Origin: Synechococcus sp. RCC307
GTDB taxonomy: Bacteria; Cyanobacteriota; Cyanobacteriia; PCC-6307; Cyanobiaceae
Direction: 5' to 3'
DNA length: 64,000 nucleotides
Assembly: GCA_000063525.1 (NCBI GenBank)
Contig: CT978603.1
Coordinates: forward strand, 117,104 to 181,103
Numbering within the stretch: position 1 is the stretch's first letter; each line of letters begins with the position of its first letter. This document shows positions 30,012-39,101 of the stretch, one piece after another. The translations under genes were made by a program, and so were the position numbers. The notes under the pieces are model-generated. The model had not been told where the DNA came from. It was given only the letters and a program-made list of their open reading frames with translations, and did no database searches.

Positions 30012-31141
30012 TCATTGCCTTCGCTGGCCTGGGTGAGTGCCTGGGCCACACAGTTATAAATTATCCGAGAGCCGGCCTCATTTTGATGGCCGTCTTTGTC
30101 GTAGAAATCGGCTGCTGTTAGCGGGCAGCGGATCACATGCCCTTTGGGTAAATCGTGATCAGCAACTTTGAGTAATTGCTGGCTAATCGGGGAGACGCGG
30201 CTGGTTGCAGCTTCATTTCGCTCAGGAATCCAAACGAGGAATACGTTGTTTGCGCCATAGCGGGCAACTTGCTGGCGGAACAAGTGCAGGCCATGGCCAA
30301 CAGCTGTTTTTAGGTTGCTTTGATAATCCGTGGGCGGGCTTCCATCGAAGCAAGGGCTGCCAATCACACTGGCGACCTGCCGAGCTAATTCACTGATCCC
30401 GCAGAGCCCATAGCGAAGTTTCTTGTCGAGGGTGTTGTTGCGCTTGGCCATCAGTTGTTGGGTTCGCTCTTGCAGCTTGGCTTCCGATTGGTCATCACCA
30501 GCAATGGCTTGGTAGTAGTGATTTTTTCGGCATTTCTCTGCGTTATCAAGGCATTGCAGGTCGCGCTCGTTCCAACCAGTTTCTCCAAGACGCGCGAAAT
30601 CCTGGCCGATGGCCACATAGATCACTTTTTGGAAGTTGTAGGGCTCAGAGAGATTCCTGCTGACTTGATCCCAGCGGCCAATACCAGTTCCCTGAAAGCC
30701 GAAATTCAAGAGTTGACTGTTGCCTTGAGGGTCTAGGCGCTTCCAGTGATTTTCAAGGGAATAAAACCAGGGTGTGGTGGCTTGGGGCTCTGTAAACGAA
30801 TCGCCAAAGATGGCAATCGATGGCTTGCCTAGCTGGGCATCACTGGCTTGAACAAGTCCCAGGTTGTTGGTTGTTGACCAGATCGAGTATTCCTGCTTGG
30901 GCTTCTGCCATGGGTAGCCATAGAACACGGCCCAGTTGATGGCTGAATCCGGTTTGTACCACTGCGCCGTGGTGCCATCGGCAAAGGTTTTATTGGTGTT
31001 CACTCCCTCGCTGATGAACATGTAGCGGTGTTGCCACTCGTAGTAGTTCTTGGGCAGCAGCCGCGCGAAGACTTCCGCTGCTCCTAAGCAGACCACGGTT
31101 GTGATTAGAAGCACCAACCAAGAGCGGCGCTGCTCACTCAT
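29996..31141 (-). CDS. Membrane-anchored SGNH/GDSL hydrolase-like protein
   Basis: 381 residues. One N-terminal helix (SWLVLLITTVVCLGAAEVFA) acts as anchor or signal. SGNH landmarks: block I IFGDSFTEP (Ser), block II LLNFGFQGTGIGRWDQ (Gly), and DGHQNEAGSRI with the Asp-His pair near the C terminus. These enzymes often remove or transfer acyl groups on surface glycans. SGNH proteins commonly accompany carbamoyltransferase/SxtJ/DUF5989 genes; here it faces them from the opposite strand and is coupled to icd (ATGA overlap at 31138-31141). Confidence 0.8.
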   Translation of the reverse strand: MSEQRRSWLVLLITTVVCLGAAEVFARLLPKNYYEWQHRYMFISEGVNTNKTFADGTTAQWYKPDSAINWAVFYGYPWQKPKQEYSIWSTTNNLGLVQASDAQLGKPSIAIFGDSFTEPQATTPWFYSLENHWKRLDPQGNSQLLNFGFQGTGIGRWDQVSRNLSEPYNFQKVIYVAIGQDFARLGETGWNERDLQCLDNAEKCRKNHYYQAIAGDDQSEAKLQERTQQLMAKRNNTLDKKLRYGLCGISELARQVASVIGSPCFDGSPPTDYQSNLKTAVGHGLHLFRQQVARYGANNVFLVWIPERNEAATSRVSPISQQLLKVADHDLPKGHVIRCPLTAADFYDKDGHQNEAGSRIIYNCVAQALTQASEGNDQKIE

Positions 31142-32565
31142 GCGAAGTGCTCAATCACCGCATCGGCAAAGCCAGAGCAGCTCAGTGGATCCACCGGTGG
31201 CTCCATCAAGCGTGCCAAGTCATAGGTCACTTTCTGGGCTTCGATCGCGCCACTCAGCCCTTTGGTGATCAGATCAGCCGCTTCTTGCCAGCCCATGAAT
31301 TCCAGCATCATGACGCCACTGAGGATCACCGAGCCGGGGTTGATCTTGTCGAGGCCAGCGTGCTTGGGAGCGGTGCCGTGGGTGGCCTCGAAGATGGCTG
31401 CCTTGTCGCCGATGTTGGCGCCTGGTGCCATGCCCAAGCCGCCAACCACAGCAGCAGCAGCATCAGAGATGTAGTCGCCGTTGAGGTTCAACGTGGCTAG
31501 GACGGAATACTCCTGGGGGCGGGTCTGGATTTGCTGGAAGATGCTGTCGGCGATGCGGTCATCCACCAGCACCATCTCTTTCCAGCGGCCGGCTCCATGG
31601 CTTGAGCCGATGCTGCTGAGCACGCCATCAACTTCAGCGTCGATCGCAGCTTGTTTCTCGGGCGTGAGGTTGTCGTAACCCGGCTCAATCAGTCTTGAGT
31701 TGTCTGATGTGGAAAGGTCGGGGTTGCGGTCTTTGTTGTCGAGAATCCAGCTTTCGCGTTCGGTGACGCAATCAGCGCGGAACTCCGTGGTGGCGAGCTC
31801 ATAGCCCCAGTCACGAAACGCACCTTCGGTGAATTTCATGATGTTGCCCTTGTGCACCAAGGTCACATGGCGCTGTTTGCCTTCTAGGCGCAGCGCGTGC
31901 TGAATCGCGCGGCGCACATGGCGTTGCGTTCCTTCTTTGCTCACCGGCTTGATGCCGATACCTGAACCTTCGCGGATTTTTTTGTTGCCCAGCTTCGGGC
32001 TGGCGGGGATGACCGTTTCATTGAGGTGCCTCAGTAGTTCACGGCCCACAGGGTCATCGGCGGCCCACTCAATACCGATGTAGATGTCTTCTGTGTTTTC
32101 CCGGTACACCACAACATCAAGGTCTTGCGGCCTTTTGTGGGGGCTGGGCGTTCCGCTGTAGTAGCGGCATGGGCGCACGCAGGAATAGAGATCAAAGATC
32201 TGACGCAGTGCCACGTTCAGCGAGCGGATCCCACCACCGATGGGTGTGGTGAGCGGTCCTTTGATGGCGACGCCGTATTGCTCGATCGCCGTGAGGGTGT
32301 CCTTCGGCAAGTACTGATAGGTGCCGTAGAGGTCGCAGGCTTCATCGCCGGCATACACCTTGAACCACTCAATGGCTTTGCTGCCGCCATAGGCCTTGGC
32401 CACAGCGGCATCGATCACTTTCTGGGTTGCCGGCCAGATATCCACCCCGGTGCCATCGCCGCGGATAAACGGAACGATCGGGTTGTCGGGCACCACCGGC
32501 TGGCCGTTGTCGAAGCGGATGACGCCGCCGTTGCTGGGGGGTGTGAGCTTCTCGTAACTAACCAT
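31138..32565 (-). CDS. icd: Isocitrate dehydrogenase (NADP+)
   Basis: 475 residues, the TCA-branch enzyme giving 2-oxoglutarate, the carbon skeleton for ammonium assimilation and the signal read by NtcA and PII. Motifs: [19 protein letters not shown] start ([17 protein letters not shown]), [16 protein letters not shown] substrate loop, [14 protein letters not shown], and [20 protein letters not shown] for NADP. Its stop overlaps the SGNH start, an unusual pairing. Divergent from the following gene by about 58 bases. Confidence 0.97.
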   Translation of the reverse strand: MVSYEKLTPPSNGGVIRFDNGQPVVPDNPIVPFIRGDGTGVDIWPATQKVIDAAVAKAYGGSKAIEWFKVYAGDEACDLYGTYQYLPKDTLTAIEQYGVAIKGPLTTPIGGGIRSLNVALRQIFDLYSCVRPCRYYSGTPSPHKRPQDLDVVVYRENTEDIYIGIEWAADDPVGRELLRHLNETVIPASPKLGNKKIREGSGIGIKPVSKEGTQRHVRRAIQHALRLEGKQRHVTLVHKGNIMKFTEGAFRDWGYELATTEFRADCVTERESWILDNKDRNPDLSTSDNSRLIEPGYDNLTPEKQAAIDAEVDGVLSSIGSSHGAGRWKEMVLVDDRIADSIFQQIQTRPQEYSVLATLNLNGDYISDAAAAVVGGLGMAPGANIGDKAAIFEATHGTAPKHAGLDKINPGSVILSGVMMLEFMGWQEAADLITKGLSGAIEAQKVTYDLARLMEPPVDPLSCSGFADAVIEHFA

Positions 32566-32623
32566 GGGATGCGCAAGCCGGAGGTTGTCGGCATCGTGAG
32601 CCTAGAGATTGACCTGCGCTGTC

Positions 32624-33031
32624 ATGAATGCCGCTGAGCAGGCCCGCAGCGTTGAGTTGGCTCAGCTCATTGCTTCGGCGCTGAATCAGTTCCGGCAGCG
32701 CTTCCCAGAGCTCAAGCCGAACCTGCGGCCTTGGCGCGATGACCCCCAGACCCGCGCCTTTGCTGAAGGCAGCTCATTGGATCTGGCCTTTCATCTCCCC
32801 GGCTGGAGCCCGCGCTGGCAATGCCGCAGCCTGTTGGTGCAGCTTCGTTTGGCTGATGCCGAGCAGCCACGCCTGATGGGGATGCTGATCAGTGGCATGA
32901 CCTTTCAAGGCGAACAGTGGCGACTCGCCACCGTGGGGCCTTGGAGCGTGAGCGGTGAACGCGTGCCAGATGAAGCGATTTGCACTCAGCTTCAGCAGGT
33001 GTGCCGCGAACTGGTTGGACCGCTGCCGTAA
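32624..33031 (+). CDS. Hypothetical protein (cyanobacterial, unknown)
   Basis: 135 residues from the ATG that follows an in-frame TTG at 32609. The sequence alternates a helical start (ELAQLIASALNQFRQRFPEL), an Arg/Trp-rich middle (LPGWSPRWQCRSLLVQLRL) and a C-terminal helix; no signal peptide or membrane helix. I do not recognise a family. It precedes the heme oxygenase gene by 74 bases on the same strand. Confidence 0.65.
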   Translation: MNAAEQARSVELAQLIASALNQFRQRFPELKPNLRPWRDDPQTRAFAEGSSLDLAFHLPGWSPRWQCRSLLVQLRLADAEQPRLMGMLISGMTFQGEQWRLATVGPWSVSGERVPDEAICTQLQQVCRELVGPLP

Positions 33032-33105
33032 CCCTTCGCAACCAGATTGCCCCTGATCCCAGTCATGGCGCTTACGTTGGAAAACTGTTAACCGCGCCTG
33101 GCCCC

Positions 33106-33822
33106 ATGGCTGTTGCCCTCGCTGCCCAGCTCCGTGAAGGGACAAAGAAATCCCACACGATGGCGGAGAACACTGGTTTTGTGAGCTGCTTCCTCAAGGG
33201 AGTGGTCGACAAGCTCAGCTACCGCAAGTTGGTGGCTGACCTCTATTTCGTCTACGAGGCGATGGAGGAAGAAATGCATCGCCTCAAAGACCATCCCGTG
33301 TTGGCGCCGATCGCCTTTGAGCAGCTCGACCGCCGTCAGGCGCTTGAGGAAGATCTCACCTTCTACTTCGGTGCCGACTGGCGCAACCAAGTGGAAACTT
33401 CGCCGGCGGCCAAGGAATACGTTGCCCGCATTCGCGAGATTGCCCAGAGCTCTCCCGAACTGCTGGTGGGTCACCACTACACCCGCTATTTGGGTGATCT
33501 CTCCGGCGGCCAGATCCTCAAGACCATTGCCCAAAAGGCGATGAACAACCCCACCGATGACGGGCTGCACTTTTATGTGTTCCCCCAGATTGAGGACGAG
33601 AAAGCTTTTAAGACCACCTATCGCTCAGCGATGGATGAGCTGCCGATCGATCAACCGATGGCTGATCGCATCGTGGAAGAGGCCAACCACGCCTTCCACC
33701 TCAACATGAAGATGTTCCAGGAGCTGGAAGGCAACTTGGTGGCGGCCATCGGCAAGGTGCTGTTTGGCTTCCTCACCCGCCGTCAGCGCACCGGCAGCAC
33801 TGAGGAGCCTGTGGCTGCCTGA
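33106..33822 (+). CDS. ho1: Heme oxygenase
   Basis: 238 residues. The start MAVALAAQLREGTKKSHTMA places the proximal heme ligand at His17, and the distal helix motif YLGDLSGGQILKTIAQKAM is intact. It opens heme to biliverdin, the first step to phycobilins and iron recycling. ATG 33106 gives the usual length; the longer frame from 32980 overlaps the upstream gene. The glycosyltransferase starts 2 bases after its stop. Confidence 0.96.
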   Translation: MAVALAAQLREGTKKSHTMAENTGFVSCFLKGVVDKLSYRKLVADLYFVYEAMEEEMHRLKDHPVLAPIAFEQLDRRQALEEDLTFYFGADWRNQVETSPAAKEYVARIREIAQSSPELLVGHHYTRYLGDLSGGQILKTIAQKAMNNPTDDGLHFYVFPQIEDEKAFKTTYRSAMDELPIDQPMADRIVEEANHAFHLNMKMFQELEGNLVAAIGKVLFGFLTRRQRTGSTEEPVAA

Positions 33823-33824
33823 CT

Positions 33825-34832
33825 GTGAGTCAGCGCCCGTTGCGTTTTTTGGTCCCCGGCACCGGGGACCGTTTCCGTTGTGGGGGCTTATCCGTTGAGC
33901 TGCAGAGCGCTCGCCTTTGCGAGGGCTTGGCCCCCAGTGTTGAGGTGGTCACCTACCGGCGGCGCGAGCCTGGTCGGCCTTTCCTCTCTGATCTGCTGAA
34001 GCAGGAACGATCACCTGGTGAAGCCCTCTGGTTGGTGAGTTGGGGTTTTCATGTGCCCGAGCTGCTGCGGCAGTTGCGGGGCCGGCCTGTGGCTTATCAC
34101 GCCCATAGCAGTGGCTATGGCTTTGATCTGCCAGCAGGGGTGCCGGTGTTGGCGGTGAGCCGCAACACCCTGGGCTACTGGGGCGACCGGGCGCCCCGTG
34201 CACCCTTGCAATGGGTGCCCAATGCCATCGATTCAGGCTTTGGCGGGGGCACCGGAGAGCGCCCCATTGATGTGCTGGTGCAGGTCCGCAAGAGCAGTGC
34301 CTATGTGCGTGAGCAGCTGCTGCCAGCCCTGCGGCAGCGCGGCTTGCAGGTGGAACTGCAGCAGGGCTGGGTGGATGATCTTGGCGATTTGTTTCGCAGC
34401 GCCAAGGTGGTGCTCTACGACTCGGCCGATCACTGGCGCCGCGCGGGGGTGAGTGAGGGCTTTGGTCTGCCGCCCATCGAAGCTCTGGCTTGCGGCTGCG
34501 TGGTGTTCAGCAGCTTCAACCACGCTCTGGCTGACACCCTGGACCCAGGGCATCTGGCCTGGCAGATCGGCCGCGGAACTCTGAGCGCTGATCTCGATCG
34601 CATCACAGCGGCTGCGCGAGCTACCCAGCAATGGCTGCCTGAACCTGCGTTGCTGCAGCGTTTGTTGGCTAGCCACAGCGAATCCGCTGTCCGTCAGCGC
34701 TGGCGCGAGGCGTTGGAGGTGGTGAATGACCATTGGGATCGTGTTGTTAGCGGAGAGCAGCCGCTAAAGGCCCTCTCTCCTTGGCGTTTGCGCTGGGGCC
34801 GGCGGCTCAGCCGGTTGCGTCGCCGCAGCTGA
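33825..34832 (+). CDS. Glycosyltransferase (GT4-like, single-domain form)
   Basis: 335 residues from GTG 33825. The N-terminal half includes FLVPGTGDRFRCGGLSVELQ and AYHAHSSGYGFDLP, and the C-terminal half keeps GT-B features: RRAGVSEGFGLPPIEALACG with the E-x7-E type nucleotide-sugar motif. Probably a cytoplasmic glycosyltransferase acting on a lipid-linked glycan, given that the next gene is an ABC exporter of the flippase type. Follows heme oxygenase with a 2-base gap. Confidence 0.82.
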   Translation: MSQRPLRFLVPGTGDRFRCGGLSVELQSARLCEGLAPSVEVVTYRRREPGRPFLSDLLKQERSPGEALWLVSWGFHVPELLRQLRGRPVAYHAHSSGYGFDLPAGVPVLAVSRNTLGYWGDRAPRAPLQWVPNAIDSGFGGGTGERPIDVLVQVRKSSAYVREQLLPALRQRGLQVELQQGWVDDLGDLFRSAKVVLYDSADHWRRAGVSEGFGLPPIEALACGCVVFSSFNHALADTLDPGHLAWQIGRGTLSADLDRITAAARATQQWLPEPALLQRLLASHSESAVRQRWREALEVVNDHWDRVVSGEQPLKALSPWRLRWGRRLSRLRRRS

Positions 34833-34860
34833 GTTGCCGCGCCGGCCATAGGGTTTGGCT

Positions 34861-36750
34861 GTGAAACCCCACCTCAATGACATGACCGGCCCGCTGGGCT
34901 GGATCCGGCGCCGGAGTCAGACGCTGGATTTGTTGGTGCGGTTACTCAGTCATCTCCCTGCGCAGCGGCGACGCACTCTGCTGCGGTTGTTGCCGTTCTC
35001 AGTCCTTCCTGGCCTGACGGATCTGGCTTTGGTGGCCGTCGGTGCCCGCATGGTGGGCTCGTTGGTGGGAACGCGCCTGGCCGACAACCTCCCTGGCGTG
35101 AAGGTGTTCGGCGGCAACCAAATCGATCAAAGCCTTTGGCTGGTTTGCCTGTTCATTGGCATCGCCTGGTTGGCGTCTTTTTCAAAAATCGCTCTACAGC
35201 TGGCTCAAGAGCGGGTGACGGCCCGCATTTGGCGTGATCTCTCCAATGAGATCCACGCCAGGGTGCTGCGCCAGAGCTACAGCTATCACCTCACCCGCAG
35301 CACTGCTGAGCTCACCACCTCAATCCTTTCCAACATTCGTCAGGCCGCTAACGGGGTGATCAGCCCCTGTTTGCGCATGGTGAGTGCCACCGTTTCGATC
35401 CTGCTGCTCTCTTTGGGGGTTCTCTGGATTGGCCGTTTTCCTGGATTTCTGCTGCTGGTGACAGTGGTGATTTCTTATCTGGGCCTGTCGATGGTGGTGA
35501 CGCCCTATCTGCGCCATGCCCGTCAGCAGAACTTGCGGCTTGAGGTGCGCACCACCCACTTGTTGCTTGAGTCGCTCGCTTCAGTTCGTGACATCACCCT
35601 GACCGGCACCGAAGAACACTTTCAAAGCAGCTTCAGCAGTGCCGGCGAGCGAGCCCGCCGCTATGCCCTGCGTTCGGTGCTGCTGCCGATCATTCCGCGT
35701 CAGCTGATTGAGCCTTTAGGCATCACGTTGATCTTTGTGATTGGGGCTGTGCCTGCTTTGGTGCAACAAGATCCCAGCAAGGTGTTGGGGATCCTGCCGT
35801 TCCTCTCAGCGCTGGCCATTGCTGCCCAGCGGCTCACGCCCCCACTGCAGCAGCTCTTCCATTCGCTTACTGAGTTCCGTGGCGGCTTGCCTCAGGTGAG
35901 CAACACCGTGGCAATGCTGGAGCTGCCGATTGAACGTTTCACGCTGAGCAGCCCTGGGGTGCCAAGCCCGGCTGGGGTGTTCCCGCAACACACGATTCGT
36001 TTGCGTGATGCCTGGTTCCGCTACCCCAAAAGCGAAGACTGGGTGCTGCGCGGCGTCAACCTGACCATTCCTGTGGGCTCGCGGATTGCCTTGGTGGGCC
36101 AAACCGGCAGCGGCAAATCCACGATTGCCCATTTGCTCTTGGGCTTGCTGAAAGCCGAGATGGGGGAGCTGGAACTTGATGGCAATCCCTTAACGCCAGA
36201 AGAGTTGCCGGCTTGGCAGGCCAGCTGCGCGCAGGTTCCGCAGATGATTCAGCTGCTCGATGCCAGCGTTCGGGCCAATGTGGCCTTTGGCATTGATGAG
36301 CAGTTCATCGATGACGACAAGGCCTGGGAGGCCTTAGAAGCCGCTCAACTGGCGGAGTATGTGGCTGATTTGCCCTACGGCTTGCTGACGCCAGTCGGGG
36401 AAAATGGCCACCAGCTCTCAGGCGGCCAACGCCAACGCCTGGCCCTGGCTCGTGCGTTTTATCGCAACGCCAGCGTTTTGGTGCTGGATGAGGCCACGAG
36501 CGCGTTGGACAACCGCACCGAGAGTGAGGTGATCAATGCCCTGGAGGTGGTGGGACGCCGCTGCACCATGGTCGTGATTGCCCACCGGCTCAGCACGATC
36601 GCCCGCTGCGATCGCATTTACGAGTTCGATAAGGGAGAAGTCGTTGCCTCTGGAACGTTTGCGCAGCTGCAGGAACGCTCCGCCAGCTTCCGTGATCTAG
36701 CCCAGCTGGAAGGCCTGGAATCGACCGACAGCCTGCTGGTCTCTGAGTGA
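34861..36750 (+). CDS. ABC exporter, fused permease-ATPase (PglK/MsbA type)
   Basis: About 629 residues. An N-terminal six-helix transmembrane domain (about 40-330) is followed by the ATPase: Walker A LVGQTGSGKSTIAHLLLG, signature LSGGQRQRLALARAFY, Walker B VLVLDEATSALD and the H-loop IAHRLSTIARC. This architecture exports lipids, lipid-linked oligosaccharides or peptides. Its glycosyltransferase neighbour and similarity in layout to PglK make a lipid-linked glycan flippase plausible. GTG 34861 or ATG 34882 may be the start. Confidence 0.9.
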   Translation: MKPHLNDMTGPLGWIRRRSQTLDLLVRLLSHLPAQRRRTLLRLLPFSVLPGLTDLALVAVGARMVGSLVGTRLADNLPGVKVFGGNQIDQSLWLVCLFIGIAWLASFSKIALQLAQERVTARIWRDLSNEIHARVLRQSYSYHLTRSTAELTTSILSNIRQAANGVISPCLRMVSATVSILLLSLGVLWIGRFPGFLLLVTVVISYLGLSMVVTPYLRHARQQNLRLEVRTTHLLLESLASVRDITLTGTEEHFQSSFSSAGERARRYALRSVLLPIIPRQLIEPLGITLIFVIGAVPALVQQDPSKVLGILPFLSALAIAAQRLTPPLQQLFHSLTEFRGGLPQVSNTVAMLELPIERFTLSSPGVPSPAGVFPQHTIRLRDAWFRYPKSEDWVLRGVNLTIPVGSRIALVGQTGSGKSTIAHLLLGLLKAEMGELELDGNPLTPEELPAWQASCAQVPQMIQLLDASVRANVAFGIDEQFIDDDKAWEALEAAQLAEYVADLPYGLLTPVGENGHQLSGGQRQRLALARAFYRNASVLVLDEATSALDNRTESEVINALEVVGRRCTMVVIAHRLSTIARCDRIYEFDKGEVVASGTFAQLQERSASFRDLAQLEGLESTDSLLVSE

Positions 36751-36766
36751 CTTTTCAGCTGATCAA

Positions 36767-38011
36767 TTAGCTGATCCAGTTCTCAGCAAGGCTTTGCAGG
36801 GCAATCGTGCTGCTGTCGCCGCTGTGCAGGTCTTTGCGTTGCAGCTGGCCGCTGCTGGCTTCCTCATCGCCAATCAGCACGGCCCAGCGGGCGCCGCTTT
36901 TGCCGGCGCGCTTGAGTTGTTTGCCGAAGCCAGCCCCGCTGAGATCCACGTCGACGGCTTGTCCGATTTGGCGCAACTGGCGCGCCACGGGCACGGCGAG
37001 AGCTTCTGCGGCGTTTCCCTGGCTAATCACCACCACATCCGGCGGCTGGGATTGCTGTGATTCATCCCCGAGCAGCAACATCAGCCTTTCCAGACCCATG
37101 GCCCAGCCAACGCAGGCTGCGGCTGGACCTCCCAGCTGCTCCACCAAGCCGTCGTAACGACCGCCGCCACAGACGGTGGCTTGAGCGCCGAGGGCGTCAC
37201 TGGTGATTTCAAAAGCCGTGTGGCCGTAGTAATCCAATCCGCGCACCAGGCGTGGATTGCAGAGGTACGGAATCTTGAGGGCACTCAGTCCTGCCTTCAC
37301 CTGCTCGTAGCGCTCTCGGCTCGGATCGCTGAGGCTTTGCTCCAGGTTGGGGGCGTCTTGCAACAGCTGCTGGGTCTGAGGGTTTTTGGAATCGAGGATC
37401 CTTAGGGGATTGGTGGCCAGACGCTGCTGCGAGTCGGCGTCGAGTTGGTTTTGGCGTTCGCTCAGCCAGCCCACTAAGGCATCGCGGTAGGTCTGGCGGT
37501 CAACGCGGCTGCCGAGGGAATTCAGTTCCAGCTGCAAGCCGGTGATGCCCAGGGCCTCCAGGAGATCCCAGGCAATGGCGATGGCTTCCACATCACTGCG
37601 GGGATCAGCAAAACCCAGAAACTCGATGCCGATTTGGTGGAACTGCCGCTGGCGCCCACCTTGGGGCCGCTCATAACGGAACATCGGCCCGCCATACCAA
37701 AGCCGTTGCGCCCCCTGGCTCAGCAGCCCGTGTTGGATGGCTGCGCGCACCACGCTGGCGGTGCCTTCGGGCCGCAAGGTGCAGGAGCGATCGCCTCGAT
37801 CGTTAAAGCTGTACATCTCCTTGCCCACCACATCGGTGGCTTCGCCAATGCCGCGGGCGAAGAGTTCGGTGGCCTCGAGCAGAGGCGTGCGGATTTCTCG
37901 GATGCAGGAGCGGCGGAAGTGTTCGCGGGCGGTTTGCTCAAGCCACTGCCACCGACTGGTGGCGGCTGGCAACAGATCCACCATGCCCCGCAAGCTCTGC
38001 AGCTGCTCCAC
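36767..38011 (-). CDS. hisS: Histidyl-tRNA synthetase
   Basis: 414 residues from GTG 38011 ([15 protein letters not shown]). Class II motifs: [19 protein letters not shown] (motif 2), histidine motif [15 protein letters not shown], motif 3 region [29 protein letters not shown], and the C-terminal anticodon-binding domain. The frame is open to 38278, but that extension would cross the divergent galE start at 38088. It converges on the ABC exporter with a 16-base gap. Confidence 0.94.
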   Translation of the reverse strand: MEQLQSLRGMVDLLPAATSRWQWLEQTAREHFRRSCIREIRTPLLEATELFARGIGEATDVVGKEMYSFNDRGDRSCTLRPEGTASVVRAAIQHGLLSQGAQRLWYGGPMFRYERPQGGRQRQFHQIGIEFLGFADPRSDVEAIAIAWDLLEALGITGLQLELNSLGSRVDRQTYRDALVGWLSERQNQLDADSQQRLATNPLRILDSKNPQTQQLLQDAPNLEQSLSDPSRERYEQVKAGLSALKIPYLCNPRLVRGLDYYGHTAFEITSDALGAQATVCGGGRYDGLVEQLGGPAAACVGWAMGLERLMLLLGDESQQSQPPDVVVISQGNAAEALAVPVARQLRQIGQAVDVDLSGAGFGKQLKRAGKSGARWAVLIGDEEASSGQLQRKDLHSGDSSTIALQSLAENWIS

Positions 38012-38087
38012 CTCAGATTCGTCCTGCCTGTGCAGCTCATCTTGCCCTGCTGAGCAGAATGCACGTCTGCATTGGCGAACCAGCCGA

Positions 38088-39101
38088 ATGGCACGACTGT
38101 TGCTGACCGGGGGAGCTGGTTTTATCGGCAGCCACACTGCTGTGATGTTGCAGCAGGCCGGCCACCAACTGGTGGTGCTCGACAGCTTTTCCAATAGCTC
38201 ACCAGAAGCCTTGCGCCGGGTGGAGGCCATCACTGGGCAATCCATCGATGTGGTGACTGGTGATTTGCGTGATCCCAAGGCGGTCGAGCGTGCCTTGGCC
38301 CATGACGTCGATGCGGTGGTGCATTTCGCTGGCCTGAAGGCCGTGGGTGAATCCGTTGAGCAGCCCCTGCTCTATTGGGATGTGAACCTCACCGGTTCCA
38401 GAGTGTTGCTGGAGGCCATGACTGCTGCGGGTTGCCGCACGTTGGTGTTCAGCAGCAGCGCCACGGTCTATGGCATCCCCGATCATGTGCCGATCCCTGA
38501 GACGGCGCCTGTGCAGCCCAACAACCCCTACGGCCGCACCAAAGCAGCCGTTGAGCAGATGCTTGCTGATGTGGCGGCCAGTGAGCCCGGCTGGCGGGTG
38601 GCTTCTCTGCGCTATTTCAATCCTGTTGGGGCCCATCCAAGTGGCCAGATCGGAGAAGACCCGCTGGGGATTCCCAACAACCTCTTTCCGTTTGTGAGCC
38701 AGGTGGCTGTAGGGCAACGGCCGCAGCTGAAGGTGTTTGGTAGTGATTGGCCCACGCCCGATGGCACCGGTGTGCGCGATTACATCCACGTGATGGATTT
38801 GGCGGAAGGCCACCGCGCTGCGTTGGAGGTGTTGCTGGATTCAGCTGATCAGCAGCTGACCCTCAACCTCGGCAGCGGCCAGGGCCATTCAGTGTTGGAG
38901 GTGGTTCAGGCGTTTGAGCAGGCTTCAGGCCGGCCGGTTCCCTATGAGCTGGTGGCGCGCCGACCTGGGGATGCGGCCAGCACCGTTGCTGATCCTGGTT
39001 TGGCTAAAGAGCTTTTGGGATGGAGCACCAAGCGAGGCCTTGAGGAATGCTGCCGTGATGGCTGGGCATGGCAGCAGGCCAACCCCACCGGCTACCGGTG
39101 A
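38088..39101 (+). CDS. galE: UDP-glucose 4-epimerase
   Basis: 337 residues of the extended SDR family: NAD site [25 protein letters not shown], catalytic Tyr-Lys in [15 protein letters not shown], and the sugar-binding motif [18 protein letters not shown]. Makes UDP-galactose for glycans. ATG 38088 is the start; the open frame back to 37737 is antisense to hisS. Its stop overlaps the selD-fusion start as GTGA. Confidence 0.95.
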   Translation: MARLLLTGGAGFIGSHTAVMLQQAGHQLVVLDSFSNSSPEALRRVEAITGQSIDVVTGDLRDPKAVERALAHDVDAVVHFAGLKAVGESVEQPLLYWDVNLTGSRVLLEAMTAAGCRTLVFSSSATVYGIPDHVPIPETAPVQPNNPYGRTKAAVEQMLADVAASEPGWRVASLRYFNPVGAHPSGQIGEDPLGIPNNLFPFVSQVAVGQRPQLKVFGSDWPTPDGTGVRDYIHVMDLAEGHRAALEVLLDSADQQLTLNLGSGQGHSVLEVVQAFEQASGRPVPYELVARRPGDAASTVADPGLAKELLGWSTKRGLEECCRDGWAWQQANPTGYR

